64,000 bases of DNA from Endozoicomonas sp965208385 (GCA_965208385.1 CBDBOO010000099.1:291167-355166), one strand, 5' to 3'. Positions 10,519 to 19,845 are shown, counted from the stretch's first letter. A program made the numbers and translations. Notes: generated from the letters alone by a model not told the origin.

Positions 10519-10980
10519 ATGCTACATGAACTGCTGAAAATCAAAAATATCCGAAAGCAATCAGCCGATGATGACGTTCGAAAATGCAAAAATCGGTTAG
10601 AGGTAGCTCAGCAGGAAGTTCAGACAAAACAGCAGGAATTTGATGATTACGTGGACTGGCGGTGTAAAGAAGAACAAAGGCTATACGATAACATTATCAA
10701 TATGGAAATCCGTCAGAAGGATCTCGACCATCTAAAAAAGAAGATCGCACTACTCAGAGAAAAAGATGTCACTCTTGAACAGGCGGTAAATGAAGCTGAA
10801 AAGAAAGTAACTGAAGAAAAGCAGGCACTGGAAACAGCCAGAGACGTTCTCACCAAAGCGATGCAGGCAGTGGAGAAGTTTGAGGAGTTTACACGGGTTC
10901 TAGACGAAGAATCCGCAAAAGAAGCTGAACGTATTGAAGATCTGGAGATGGAAGAATTTACTGTAAGACCTAAATTTTAG
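10519..10980 (+). CDS. sctO: Type III secretion stalk protein SctO (YscO-like)
   Basis: A 153-residue protein that is almost entirely charged coiled coil, rich in Lys, Glu and Gln, with no membrane segment. That is the profile of SctO/YscO/FliJ, the central stalk that fits into the SctN ring and links it to the SctV export gate. Position between sctN and sctP is the standard order, and this, more than sequence, supports the call. It starts four bases after sctN and ends four bases before sctP. Confidence 0.88.
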   Translation: MLHELLKIKNIRKQSADDDVRKCKNRLEVAQQEVQTKQQEFDDYVDWRCKEEQRLYDNIINMEIRQKDLDHLKKKIALLREKDVTLEQAVNEAEKKVTEEKQALETARDVLTKAMQAVEKFEEFTRVLDEESAKEAERIEDLEMEEFTVRPKF

Positions 10981-10984
10981 GAGA

Positions 10985-11734
10985 TTGGGTATGGATGGTG
11001 TTAATCAAAACCAACAGGCACAACAACAAGCACCGACTCAGCAAACCAAGCCAGAACAACAGGCTCAGAAGGTGTCAGAAAAACAATCCAGTGATTTTGC
11101 CGATCGCGTGGGAAAAGATAAAAACAAAGACAAAAAAACCGAAGAAAAGAAAGGCGACCAGAGCCTTGAAAGCCTCCTTGCAGAGCGGAACAAGAACTCC
11201 AGAGAAGCCATTGAAGGACGTTCGAAAGATCAAAAAGGCGATGGTCAGCAAGACCGCAAGGGCGAAGGAGAATCTCAATTATTAAAGAATCAGAACGCCG
11301 ATATGGCAATGCTTCAGGGCACTGAAGCGCAATTAAAAGCCGATCATCAAATTCGGGAAATGCAGCAAACCAGTAGCATCAAAGAAGTTAATGCGACGAT
11401 GCAGAAACTGGCCGATCAGATACAGGTTTCAGCCAAAGGTGCTATCAACGGTGCTGAAGTCAGAATCACGTTAAAAGACAACATACTCCCCGGGACTGAA
11501 ATTCGAATACAGCGCCATGGCGGCGAACTGACCGTGACACTGAATACCACTTCGGCAGAAGCCAATAACTTTCTGGCACAGCATGAAGCCAGTTTGCAAA
11601 AAACGCTTGCAGAACGATTCAGTAACGAAAAGGTTCAGGTAAATATCAATATGTCCGGCGGAGATAACAGCGAGAATGATGGACGTTCCCGAGAAGAATA
11701 TATACCTGAACAAGAACAGGATAATGAGGATTAG
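10985..11734 (+). CDS. sctP: Type III secretion needle-length regulator SctP
   Basis: 249 residues. The N-terminal half is low-complexity (Gln-rich, then Lys/Asp/Glu-rich) and presumably extended, as in ruler proteins. The C-terminal part, about residues 130-225, contains a FliK/YscP-like substrate-specificity-switch domain with the run DNILPGTEIRIQRHGGELTV. SctP measures needle or inner-rod length and acts on SctU to switch export from early to late substrates. It sits in the canonical place between sctO and sctQ. The extreme N-terminus is poorly conserved in this family, so the assignment rests on the C-terminal domain and gene order. Confidence 0.87.
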   Translation: MGMDGVNQNQQAQQQAPTQQTKPEQQAQKVSEKQSSDFADRVGKDKNKDKKTEEKKGDQSLESLLAERNKNSREAIEGRSKDQKGDGQQDRKGEGESQLLKNQNADMAMLQGTEAQLKADHQIREMQQTSSIKEVNATMQKLADQIQVSAKGAINGAEVRITLKDNILPGTEIRIQRHGGELTVTLNTTSAEANNFLAQHEASLQKTLAERFSNEKVQVNINMSGGDNSENDGRSREEYIPEQEQDNED

Positions 11735-11742
11735 CACCTATT

Positions 11743-12744
11743 ATGATGGCTGAAATCCTGAAATTCCCAATAGTGACTCCGTCACAACTAAGGTTGAGCC
11801 GTCTCCTCTCTAGTCGACAGACCCAATTTCAATTCACTGTTGCTGAGCAGAACTGTCATTTATCACTATCGCCTTCAACACAGATTAACACGTCGAACTT
11901 TCGCCTTACTCTTGAAATGGATGCTCAGCCCATCAGTCTATTCATCAGTAATGACTTTTTCAGTTTTCTTCTACCTGAAGGTATGGACTACCAGACAGCT
12001 CTGAAATTGCCAGAGACTTTGCTGATGGCTTCCTGTCAGTATTCGCTGGCATCCTTATTGGAATTTTCATCACACAGTCTGGGTGCCTCCATAATATTTA
12101 CAGGGATAGACAAAGTTTCTCCTTCTCCTCAGATAGATGGATTAGCCCTTCATTTTCAATTTGATGACACGAGCGGAACAGCACAACTGGAATGTAATCA
12201 ATCCATTCTTGAGCTGCTGAACCATCTTCCAGCTCATAGGAATGGTGAAATGCCCGATATACCTATCTGGGCAGGTCTGGAATTGGGACGAAGTATTTTA
12301 TCCCAACCGGAAATCATAGGTTTAGCAGTAGGTGATATTGTTTTTCTTCAACAGCATGTCACCGGTCAACAGTTGATTATCCGGGCCAATTCGAGAATTG
12401 CGTTTGTCGGTGAAGCCGATGGCACCAGTATCACCGTCAAACAGAGGATGGAACTGATGAACGAACATTCCGAAGCACCAGAACAACCACACGATGAGCA
12501 ATCTCCTGCTAATGAAAAGGGAGTGGACCTTTCTGACGTGTCGGTTGAACTACTGTTCGAAATCGGCCAGCAGCAATTGTCAGCCGCTGAACTCCAATCC
12601 ATGCAGGAAGGTTATATCTTCGAACTCGATCGCCCAATCGAACAGCCAGTCCGCATTCGAGCCAACGGTAAACTCATTGCCGAATGCCAACTAGTACAAA
12701 TCGAAAAACGTCTGGGCGCACGCATTACACGCCTGTACGAATAA
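11743..12744 (+). CDS. sctQ: Type III secretion C-ring / sorting platform protein SctQ
   Basis: A 333-residue sorting-platform protein. The last 75 residues (from about DLSDVSVELLFEIG) are a SpoA/FliN-type domain ending LGARITRLYE, and a second, weaker SpoA-like domain (around QQLIIRANSRIAFVGE) precedes it after an N-terminal region. SctQ assembles on the cytosolic face of the injectisome and docks chaperone-substrate complexes together with SctN, SctL and SctK. It follows sctP by 8 bp. An in-frame internal start at 12457 with its own ribosome site probably yields the SpoA2-only fragment, listed separately. Confidence 0.93.
   Translation: MMAEILKFPIVTPSQLRLSRLLSSRQTQFQFTVAEQNCHLSLSPSTQINTSNFRLTLEMDAQPISLFISNDFFSFLLPEGMDYQTALKLPETLLMASCQYSLASLLEFSSHSLGASIIFTGIDKVSPSPQIDGLALHFQFDDTSGTAQLECNQSILELLNHLPAHRNGEMPDIPIWAGLELGRSILSQPEIIGLAVGDIVFLQQHVTGQQLIIRANSRIAFVGEADGTSITVKQRMELMNEHSEAPEQPHDEQSPANEKGVDLSDVSVELLFEIGQQQLSAAELQSMQEGYIFELDRPIEQPVRIRANGKLIAECQLVQIEKRLGARITRLYE
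12443..12449 (+). promoter_or_regulatory. Internal ribosome binding site inside sctQ
   Basis: AGAGGAT lies about eight bases ahead of the in-frame ATG at 12457 within sctQ. It is placed exactly where other T3SS sctQ genes start their short C-terminal product. Confidence 0.65.
12457..12744 (+). CDS. Predicted short SctQ-C product from internal start
   Basis: In-frame ATG at codon 239 of sctQ would give a 95-residue protein made of a short acidic linker and the C-terminal SpoA domain. This compares with the small YscQ-C and SpaO-S products, which form part of the functional C-ring complex with full-length SctQ. A Shine-Dalgarno-like AGAGGA sits eight bases upstream. A nearer in-frame ATG at 12448 overlaps that site and is less likely. 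Production of the fragment is inferred, not shown. Confidence 0.65.
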   Translation: MNEHSEAPEQPHDEQSPANEKGVDLSDVSVELLFEIGQQQLSAAELQSMQEGYIFELDRPIEQPVRIRANGKLIAECQLVQIEKRLGARITRLYE

Positions 12745-12768
12745 AAACTCTTTCAGAAAAGAGATTCT

Positions 12769-13437
12769 ATGGAAAGCGGCGTCCTGAACCTCACCAGTCC
12801 GTTTTATTTAATGATCCCATTAGCGCTTATGGCGCTGATACCTTTTGTGGCGGTCATGGGAACCTCATTTCTAAAGCTGGTGGTGGTATTTTCTATTCTA
12901 CGCAACGCCACCGGCCTGCAACAAATTCCACCCAATATAGCCATGAATGCCCTGGCCATTATTCTTACGCTCTACATCATGGCACCTGTGGGTTATGAAG
13001 CCTATGAAATTATTCAACAGGAAAATATCTCTTTTGAAATGGACGAAGAGATGGCCTGGACTGACAGTCTTCAAACCGTTGTGCAACCTTACAAACAGTT
13101 TCTTAAGCAGAATACTAATGAAAAACAGCGCCGTTTTTTCCTGAAAAGTGCTCGTTTACTCTGGCCACAAAAATACCACAAAGAATTGTCGGGGGATGAT
13201 TTCATTGTGCTGATGCCCTCGTTTTGTATCAGTGAATTAACCAAAGCCTTTCAAATAGGGTTTCTGTTGTATCTGCCCTTTATCATTATTGACCTGATTG
13301 TTTCCAACATCCTTCTGGCCATGGGTATGATGATGGTTTCCCCTATGACTATCTCCCTACCCTTCAAATTACTGTTATTTGTTCTTCTGGATGGCTGGAC
13401 AAGACTGATTCACGGATTGGTATTGAGTTATGGCTGA
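12769..13437 (+). CDS. sctR: Type III export apparatus membrane protein SctR
   Basis: A 222-residue FliP/SctR-family inner-membrane protein that forms the core of the export-gate pore with SctS and SctT. Hydrophobic segments lie near residues 10-40, 50-75 and in the C-terminal third, separated by a polar stretch (about 85-145). The signature FVAVMGTSFLKLVVVFSILR near the N-terminus and LMPSFCISELTKAFQIGF in the middle are typical of the family. It overlaps sctS by 8 bp, indicating coupled translation. A lone AAGAGA is the ribosome site. Confidence 0.96.
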   Translation: MESGVLNLTSPFYLMIPLALMALIPFVAVMGTSFLKLVVVFSILRNATGLQQIPPNIAMNALAIILTLYIMAPVGYEAYEIIQQENISFEMDEEMAWTDSLQTVVQPYKQFLKQNTNEKQRRFFLKSARLLWPQKYHKELSGDDFIVLMPSFCISELTKAFQIGFLLYLPFIIIDLIVSNILLAMGMMMVSPMTISLPFKLLLFVLLDGWTRLIHGLVLSYG

Positions 13438-13693
13438 CCCCCATGTGCTGACATTAACAGCCCAGGCCCTGATGCTGGTGCTTATTTTATCCATGCCGCC
13501 CATTATTGCTGCTGCGGCCGTTGGCTTGCTTATCAGTTTGATTCAGGCTCTGACCCAGATTCAGGAACAAACCCTGCCATTTGCCTTTAAACTGATCGCA
13601 GTCATTATCAGCATTTTTGCCACTGCACGCTGGATGGGATTGGAAATCTATCACTTTTCCCTGGCTATCATGAAAATGATCGTGGATATCTAA
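13430..13693 (+). CDS. sctS: Type III export apparatus membrane protein SctS
   Basis: An 87-residue FliQ/SctS-family protein with two transmembrane helices (about residues 12-40 and 50-75). The family-typical LIQALTQIQEQTLPFAFKL sits between them. It is a component of the SctRST pore. It overlaps sctR by 8 bp and ends 3 bp before sctT, consistent with a single translationally coupled operon. Confidence 0.96.
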   Translation: MADPHVLTLTAQALMLVLILSMPPIIAAAAVGLLISLIQALTQIQEQTLPFAFKLIAVIISIFATARWMGLEIYHFSLAIMKMIVDI

Positions 13694-13696
13694 TCA

Positions 13697-14488
13697 ATGA
13701 TAATGCCAATTGAAGAGATTAAAGCCTGGATTTACATCTTTTCAATGGGAATGCCCCGGATTGTTGCCCTGTTTACCGTTTTACCCATGCTTCATAAGCG
13801 GGTCGTTGGCGGAGCCATGATTCGTAATGGTATTGCAGCCTCATTAGTGCTTTTTATTCATCCCATGTTGAGTGAGGCGGCACCTGATACTCATTTTTCA
13901 ATTTTCCTCACGGCAGCCATTGTACTTAAAGAGGTCTTTATTGGCGCTATTTTAGGGTTCTGTATCGCCATTCCATTCTGGGCTCTGGAATCCGCTGGTT
14001 TTTTTATTGATAACCAGCGTGGTGCATCCATGGCCAGCGTAATGAACCCCCTTTCAGGAGCCGAGACATCTCCCATGGGAATTCTGTTTTCTCAGGCCTT
14101 TACAGCCATTGTTATGATCAGCGGCCTGTTTATGCTGATTCTGGAAAGCCTGTTCCTGAGTTATGCATCCTGGCCGGTATTCAGTTATTACCCACATCTG
14201 AATCAGGAAGCGGCTATTTATTTTCTGGGCCAGTTTGATTTGATCATCGGTCTCGCCATGTGGCTGGCCGCACCGGTTGTAATTTCTATGTTTATTACAG
14301 AATTTGGTATAGCACTGATCAGTCGCTCGGCTCCTCAGCTCAATGTGTTTATTCTGGCCATGCCGATAAAATCGGGCGTTGCCGCAGCGATTCTTGTGAT
14401 TTATGTTGCCACCATCATGAAACTTTCCCAAAAGCACATGATGGGTGTTCCTGATATTTTCACGACACTGGGAATCCTCTGGCAATGA
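13697..14488 (+). CDS. sctT: Type III export apparatus membrane protein SctT
   Basis: A 263-residue FliR/SctT-family protein with about six hydrophobic segments across its length, including an early SMGMPRIVALFTVLPML and the family segment FWALESAGFFIDNQRGASMA near residue 95. SctT completes the helical export-gate core. Its last four bases overlap the start of sctU (ATGA), again consistent with coupled translation. Confidence 0.95.
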   Translation: MIMPIEEIKAWIYIFSMGMPRIVALFTVLPMLHKRVVGGAMIRNGIAASLVLFIHPMLSEAAPDTHFSIFLTAAIVLKEVFIGAILGFCIAIPFWALESAGFFIDNQRGASMASVMNPLSGAETSPMGILFSQAFTAIVMISGLFMLILESLFLSYASWPVFSYYPHLNQEAAIYFLGQFDLIIGLAMWLAAPVVISMFITEFGIALISRSAPQLNVFILAMPIKSGVAAAILVIYVATIMKLSQKHMMGVPDIFTTLGILWQ

Positions 14489-15555
14489 GTGGTGAAAAAA
14501 CAGAACAACCCACGCCGAAAAAACTAAGGGATGCCCGCAAGAAAGGCCAGGTTGCCAAAAGCAAGGAGGTATCGGGAACACTGGGACTGGTGGCCGTACT
14601 GGTAACACTCTGGATGATGAGCGATACCTATATAGAAACGATCAAGGAAATGGTCATTTTGCCTTCCCAGGTTTATAACGAGAACTTTAAGGATGCGTTG
14701 AAAATTGTTGTCTCAGGGATTCTGGAAAAAGCGATACTTCTGATTCTCCCCCTGGTTGCCGTTGCCATGCTCTCAGCTATTATCGGTAATGTCATGCAAT
14801 TCGGCCTGCTCTTTTCCGGAGAATCCATAAAACCTGACATCAAAAAAATAAGCCCTCTGGGTGGATTGAAAAAAATATTTGCTATTAAAAACCTGGTAGA
14901 ATTTTTTAAATCCGTCATAAAAATATTGTTTCTCACTTTTGTTGTTTATTACGTCATAAAAACCAGTATTGGCGATATGGTTAATCTTCCATACTGCGGC
15001 AGTGCCTGCATTCTACCTGTGGTGGGAGTTCTGATGAAAAAGCTGCTGCTCTATGCCACTGTCGCTTTTGTTATTATTGCGATTCTTGATTATATGTTCG
15101 AACGCTACCAGTTCACCAAACAACAAAAGATGAGTAAAGATGAAGTAAAAAGAGAATATAAAGAGAGTGAAGGCAACCCTGAGATTAAAGGTAAGCGTAA
15201 AGAAATCCATCAGGAAATCATTAATTCAGCAGACAACACCTCCAAATCCGACGTGGTGATTAAAAACCCGACACACCTTGCCATTGGACTTCACTACAAT
15301 CAGGGCAAAACACCTCTTCCCATGGTTACAGTCAAGGGAAGGGGAGGACTCGCCCGATTCATTATCAAGATAGCAGAAAAGGAAGGCATACCGGTTCTGG
15401 AAAACGTTCCACTGGCCCATGCTCTATACGACCTGAACATTACTGACTTTATTCCCGGTGAGCTCATTGAACCCGTTGCCGAAGTCTTCCGCTGGGTGCA
15501 GGACATAAAAGAAAACGAAAATCTTGATGACGGCTCTCAGGATCATGATCAGTAA
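14485..15555 (+). CDS. sctU: Type III export switch protein SctU
   Basis: A 356-residue FlhB/SctU-family protein. The N-terminus (SGEKTEQPTPKKLRDARKKG) is characteristic. Four hydrophobic segments span about residues 28-210, followed by a charged linker and a cytosolic domain. The autocleavage motif NPTH is at residues 261-264; cleavage between Asn and Pro, together with SctP, changes substrate specificity. The gene is the last of the operon. No sctV, sctC, sctJ, needle or translocon gene is in the window, so the rest of the system is elsewhere. Confidence 0.97.
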   Translation: MSGEKTEQPTPKKLRDARKKGQVAKSKEVSGTLGLVAVLVTLWMMSDTYIETIKEMVILPSQVYNENFKDALKIVVSGILEKAILLILPLVAVAMLSAIIGNVMQFGLLFSGESIKPDIKKISPLGGLKKIFAIKNLVEFFKSVIKILFLTFVVYYVIKTSIGDMVNLPYCGSACILPVVGVLMKKLLLYATVAFVIIAILDYMFERYQFTKQQKMSKDEVKREYKESEGNPEIKGKRKEIHQEIINSADNTSKSDVVIKNPTHLAIGLHYNQGKTPLPMVTVKGRGGLARFIIKIAEKEGIPVLENVPLAHALYDLNITDFIPGELIEPVAEVFRWVQDIKENENLDDGSQDHDQ

Positions 15556-15882
15556 AAATTAACACTCTATAAATCAGCATAGCCCTCTCACAGCTCACAG
15601 CTCACAGCTCACAGCTCACCTTTCATAATATTGATCAAAATTACTCAATACCATTACGAAGCTGCATCTTCTTACAAATAAAATCTGCGATCCGTATGCC
15701 GCTTATTAAACGCATTAGGTAGATTCATCTCAAGTATTTGTTAACTTATTCATTACTTAAGTAGTTATTCTTATTGCTGATAAAACGAGGCAGGAACAGA
15801 CTAGTTTTATTCCAAGCCAGTATAAGTATTTGAAATCAAGTTTCAGACTGACTGGCTGATTTACTCTACTCGGTGATTGAGC
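15556..15882. other. Intergenic region between sctU and aspA
   Basis: It is 327 bp and AT-rich with no credible gene. It contains a four-unit 7-bp tandem repeat (separate entry) just after sctU. The aspA promoter presumably lies in the right half, but no clear -35/-10 pair stands out. Confidence 0.6.
15591..15618. repeat. Tandem repeat, CAGCTCA x4
   Basis: Four perfect copies of the 7-mer CAGCTCA, starting 36 bp after the sctU stop and outside any gene. Such arrays often vary in copy number by slippage. Confidence 0.9.
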
Positions 15883-17319
15883 ATGACCCAGGAAATGAAA
15901 GATCTGAATGAATTCAGAGTTGAACACGACCTTCTAGGAGAAGCAAGGGTTCCGGCAAGTGCCTATTATGGTATTCAGACCCAGCGCGCCGTGGAAAATT
16001 TCCAGATAACGGGTGTTATGCTGAATCATTATCCAAACCTGCCCAAATCCCTGGCAATGGTGAAAAAAGCCTGTGCCCTGGCAAACCGTGATCTGGGCAT
16101 GCTGGAGGCCAATAAAGCCGATGCCATTGCGGATGCCTGTGATGAGATCATTGCCGGGAAATTACACCATCAGTTTGTTGTCGACATGATTCAGGGGGGA
16201 GCAGGAACATCCACTAACATGAATGCCAATGAAGTCATCGCCAATAGAGCGCTTGAGTTGATGGGCTATAGTCGTGGCCAATATGAACATCTCCATCCTA
16301 ATACTCACGTTAATATGGCTCAGTCCACAAATGACGTCTATCCAACGGCAATGCGCCTGGCGATGGTTCTGAAGCACAGAGACCTGATTGTTGCCACTAA
16401 GTCCCTGAAAAATGCCTTTGACGTCAAATCAGAAGAGTTCAAGGATATCCTGAAAATGGGTCGTACCCAACTTCAGGACGCCGTACCGATGACCCTTGGT
16501 CAAGAGTTTCGGGCTTTTGCCACAACCATCAATGAAGATGTCAGCCGCATTGGTGAAATGGCGGATCTGCTGAAGGAAATAAACCTTGGTGGCACCGCCA
16601 TTGGCACAGGTATCACAGCCGACAGTCGATATGCCCCCCTGGCTGTTGAATACCTGTCAAAGATTTCAGGCATGCAGATGATTCTTGCGGGCGATCTGGT
16701 TGAAGCTACATCCGACATGGGGGCGTTTGTTATTTTCTCGGGCTCCCTGAAACGTCTGGCTGTAAAACTGTCAAAAATCAGCAACGATTTGAGATTACTT
16801 TCTTCCGGTCCCCTTTGTGGTTTTAATGAAATCAATCTGCCAGAAATGCAACCGGGTTCGTCTATCATGCCAGGCAAGGTAAACCCTGTAATCCCTGAAG
16901 CCATGAGTCAGATTGCGTTCCATGTTATTGGTAATGATACCGTAGTAACCATGGCATCCGAAGCTGCCCAGCTGCAGTTGAACTATGCCGAGCCAGTTCT
17001 GGTTTACAAGATTCTGGAATCCATTCAGGAATTGACCAATGGCATGGATATGCTCAATGAGAAGTGTATCAAGGGTATAACAGCCAATGCAGATGTATGC
17101 CGCAGCTATGTAGACAACAGTGTCGGTCTTGTTACAGCTCTTAATCCATACCTTGGCTATGAAAACTCCAGCCGGATTGCTAAAATAGCTCTCAAGAGTG
17201 GTCGTCGAGTGGTTGATCTGGTTCTCGAGGAAGGTCTGCTCAGTGAAGAACAGCTGGATGAAATTCTCAAACCTCAAAACATGGTTGCGCCATTGAACCT
17301 TAGCGCTGTAGCCCATTAA
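15883..17319 (+). CDS. aspA: Aspartate ammonia-lyase (aspartase)
   Basis: Reversibly deaminates L-aspartate to fumarate and ammonia. The 478-residue product is full length and closely follows E. coli AspA: DILKMGRTQLQDAVPMTLGQEF, a GGTAIGTG substrate-binding segment, and the fumarase/aspartase signature GSSIMPGKVNP near residue 320. The overall pattern and the short N-terminus favour AspA over class II fumarase. ATG at 15883 is preferred; an in-frame TTG two codons upstream is possible. Transcription probably ends at the hairpin at 17339-17366. Confidence 0.93.
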   Translation: MTQEMKDLNEFRVEHDLLGEARVPASAYYGIQTQRAVENFQITGVMLNHYPNLPKSLAMVKKACALANRDLGMLEANKADAIADACDEIIAGKLHHQFVVDMIQGGAGTSTNMNANEVIANRALELMGYSRGQYEHLHPNTHVNMAQSTNDVYPTAMRLAMVLKHRDLIVATKSLKNAFDVKSEEFKDILKMGRTQLQDAVPMTLGQEFRAFATTINEDVSRIGEMADLLKEINLGGTAIGTGITADSRYAPLAVEYLSKISGMQMILAGDLVEATSDMGAFVIFSGSLKRLAVKLSKISNDLRLLSSGPLCGFNEINLPEMQPGSSIMPGKVNPVIPEAMSQIAFHVIGNDTVVTMASEAAQLQLNYAEPVLVYKILESIQELTNGMDMLNEKCIKGITANADVCRSYVDNSVGLVTALNPYLGYENSSRIAKIALKSGRRVVDLVLEEGLLSEEQLDEILKPQNMVAPLNLSAVAH

Positions 17320-17338
17320 ATCAATCTGAAGTGTTATA

Positions 17339-17366
17339 GGGACAGGCCGAAACACCGGTTTGTCCC
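17339..17366 (+). terminator. Hairpin after aspA
   Basis: GGGACA/TGTCCC with inner CCG/CGG pairs forms a stem 20 bp past the aspA stop. There is no T run after it, so a terminator role is likely but not certain. Confidence 0.5.
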
Positions 17367-17497
17367 ACTCTGAAACCGGTGCCCGGTAATCGTCTTCTAA
17401 ATCAACAGAAACCAAAAATCTTCAATCAATTCTCTCGCCAATACATCACACTCACACGACTTACTGCTTCAGGAAATAGTTGTATGAATAGTTGTAT

Positions 17498-19453
17498 CCG
17501 TCATTCACCACCTACTTTGATATTTCCCCTACCCCTGCAGCGCAAGGGTTTTGAAATTTGACCACCTTATTGTAAGCATAAACGTACTTCTCCTGATAAC
17601 GAGTACCCAATCAACCTTTCATGGATATCCATTCATGAAAAACACAAACAAGAAAAAACCTCACCTTCAGCAGCCGGAGATGACAGGGACAAGCCTCCGT
17701 GCATTGATCTTGCTGCTCTCACACTCCCTCTTGAGTCAGGAATAAATTGATTGGTACGTTGACCCTAATATAAAGATAATTGTCGCCTGATTCTCCGAGA
17801 TGCCAATCACGTGCTTCTCCGTTCCGTTGATCGTCTGCACATAAATGCCATCAAAGCAGCAGAAAATCCATCTGCCCGTTGGGTTCTGGGCTGGCTTTTT
17901 CTTCATGTCCGGGAACGTTCGGCTCTGCTTCTTCAACTCATAACGGATTCGATGTTGGATAGCAGCATAGACCATCAGGCAAAGTGTCATCACCATTAAC
18001 AATGCCTCAATGCGTTCCGGTTTCTTCAGATAGAGGGAAGACACCAGAAAGTCCGGACTTTTTAGAAAGCGAAAGCCTCGTTCAACCTGTTGCTGTGATT
18101 TGTACGTCCTCAGTAGTTCAGCGCTGTCCAGTCGAGTAGTATTAATGTCGTTGGTAGCCAGCACAAAACAACCCAGTGATGCTTCGGCATCCTGCCGGGT
18201 TTGCACAGCGATCGAGCAACAACTTGTTACGTAATATTCCAGGTGGTCGGGTTCCGCTCCATTAACAGGTCGTCCTTTGCTCTTGTAGCAGGGCTTGGCG
18301 ATAACCTGAGCCTCAGCCTGACAAAGTTCAGACTGCTTCTGCCATTGCCTAAAGGCTTCCATGGCCTCCCCTTCGCACTGGAACGCTTTTTTGCTCAACT
18401 TTTCCAGTCTCTCGCACTCTTTCAGAGACTTTTTCTGCATACGCCTTGTCAGCGTCTTCTGTTCGGTTTCCTGGCGTTGCTGGTTGCGAAACAAAACCCA
18501 GCGTTGCTCTACGTTCGCATAATTAGACGACACTTCTGTAGCTTCGTAATGGTCAAACCCCTCCACTGCTTTCATGGTTCGTGAAGGCGCACTCCTTACC
18601 AGCTCTTTGGCGGCACCAATATTGAGAGGAACTCTGGAAATAAACAGCTGATCCTGCTGGTCAAGTTCCTGGATTGTCCCTGCCACATACAATGCTGCAT
18701 CGCCAATAAAATAGCGGGCTTCCAGTGCGGCTTTGAAACTCTTCAAGTGCTTGGAGACCACCTGTTTGAAACTGGTCTTATCAGTCACATTGCCACTGGT
18801 TGCTTTCATAAACAACGGGATGCCTGCCCGGTTTTCAGTCAACAGAAGCAATATGGCCTGGTTCAAATCCGGGCGGTGATCCCGGCTGTAACCTTTGCAA
18901 AGCCTGATGCAGTTGAGGTCTTCATCGCTCAGATCGCTATCGCTATTATAACGACCATCGACGTGGAAGCCGGTGCCATCAAGGTTCAGCGCGTCGCAAG
19001 GCAATTTGAGATGAGTTGCAACCTTGATAGCCAGCTCAAAATAGACTTTACTGACATCCAGATCAAAGAGTTCATCCAGTGCTCTTCCCAGAATCTTGTC
19101 GTTTAAATGCTCTGGTTTAATCCCTTCCCTGATCAGTTTGTTGAGAGGTTTATTGGCAAAGAACTGGGGGAACATATGGAGAGATTGCCCCGTAAAGCCG
19201 AGGCCATTGAGGATCATGCCGACAATGGCTTCACCGTGGGAGACATTCCATTCATCCGCTACCTTGGGTGCACGTCTGTCAATGTGATCGGCTATGCCCA
19301 GCTCTTTGCACATACCTGCCACCAGGCCGAGGTGATCCATGTTCTGAATCTGAGTGCGATATTGAATAGGAGGCATAAGGCTGTTTCCTGATATTTGCTT
19401 TTTTGATAAATAGCAGAAATCAGGAAAATGTCAGGTTAGGTGGTGAATGTCGG
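17498..19453 (-). mobile_element. IS1634-family insertion sequence, complete
   Basis: A 1956-bp element with inverted ends CCGTCATTCACCACCTA (one mismatch between ends), flanked by a perfect 6-bp duplication TTGTAT at 17492-17497 and 19454-19459. It carries one intact transposase gene. It sits between aspA and a response-regulator gene without breaking either, and with perfect duplications it looks recent. Confidence 0.93.
17736..19376 (-). CDS. IS1634-family transposase
   Basis: A 546-residue DDE transposase. The N-terminus (MDHLGLVAGMCKELGI) matches the DUF4277 head typical of IS1634 proteins. The catalytic acidic residues appear in LNLDGTGFHVDG, YFIGDAALYV and the C-terminal QQQVERGFRFLKS. 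A Lys/Glu/Gln-rich region, about residues 300-350, lies between the second Asp and the Glu, as usual for this family. The reading frame is uninterrupted, so the element may be active. Confidence 0.93.
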   Translation of the reverse strand: MPPIQYRTQIQNMDHLGLVAGMCKELGIADHIDRRAPKVADEWNVSHGEAIVGMILNGLGFTGQSLHMFPQFFANKPLNKLIREGIKPEHLNDKILGRALDELFDLDVSKVYFELAIKVATHLKLPCDALNLDGTGFHVDGRYNSDSDLSDEDLNCIRLCKGYSRDHRPDLNQAILLLLTENRAGIPLFMKATSGNVTDKTSFKQVVSKHLKSFKAALEARYFIGDAALYVAGTIQELDQQDQLFISRVPLNIGAAKELVRSAPSRTMKAVEGFDHYEATEVSSNYANVEQRWVLFRNQQRQETEQKTLTRRMQKKSLKECERLEKLSKKAFQCEGEAMEAFRQWQKQSELCQAEAQVIAKPCYKSKGRPVNGAEPDHLEYYVTSCCSIAVQTRQDAEASLGCFVLATNDINTTRLDSAELLRTYKSQQQVERGFRFLKSPDFLVSSLYLKKPERIEALLMVMTLCLMVYAAIQHRIRYELKKQSRTFPDMKKKPAQNPTGRWIFCCFDGIYVQTINGTEKHVIGISENQATIIFILGSTYQSIYS

Positions 19454-19459
19454 TTGTAT

Positions 19460-19845
19460 AACAGTGTCTTTAAACTTCTTAAGTGATTGGTTTAAGTCTT
19501 AACGTATTTTCCCCACTGGCAATTTCGCAAACATCAGCTAAGATTGCGCCTTCTCGTCAGGCCTACATGTGATTTACGAAGCAAATGCCAAATAATCGAC
19601 TCATATACGACTGGGTATAGATATAAGCATTAAAGCGACAGTTCATAGAGCTATTGTTGAATTGGACTGCATGTGAGAACGCAATGTTTGCATCCTCTGC
19701 TACACTAAATTGCGAATTCCACAGCCGTTAAGTTATGCAAACAACCTGTTTTTCAGGCCTTGCAGCTGCTTCACTATTACACTTTCCAGCCTGACGGCAA
19801 AAGAATCAATTCGTATTACGGCAATTTGCTCACCGTGGAGTCGTT
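19460..19845. other. Intergenic region upstream of the FixJ-like regulator
   Basis: About 386 bp with no gene I can support. Moderately AT-rich; it presumably holds the promoter of the response-regulator gene. No convincing operator or RNA structure was seen. Confidence 0.5.
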
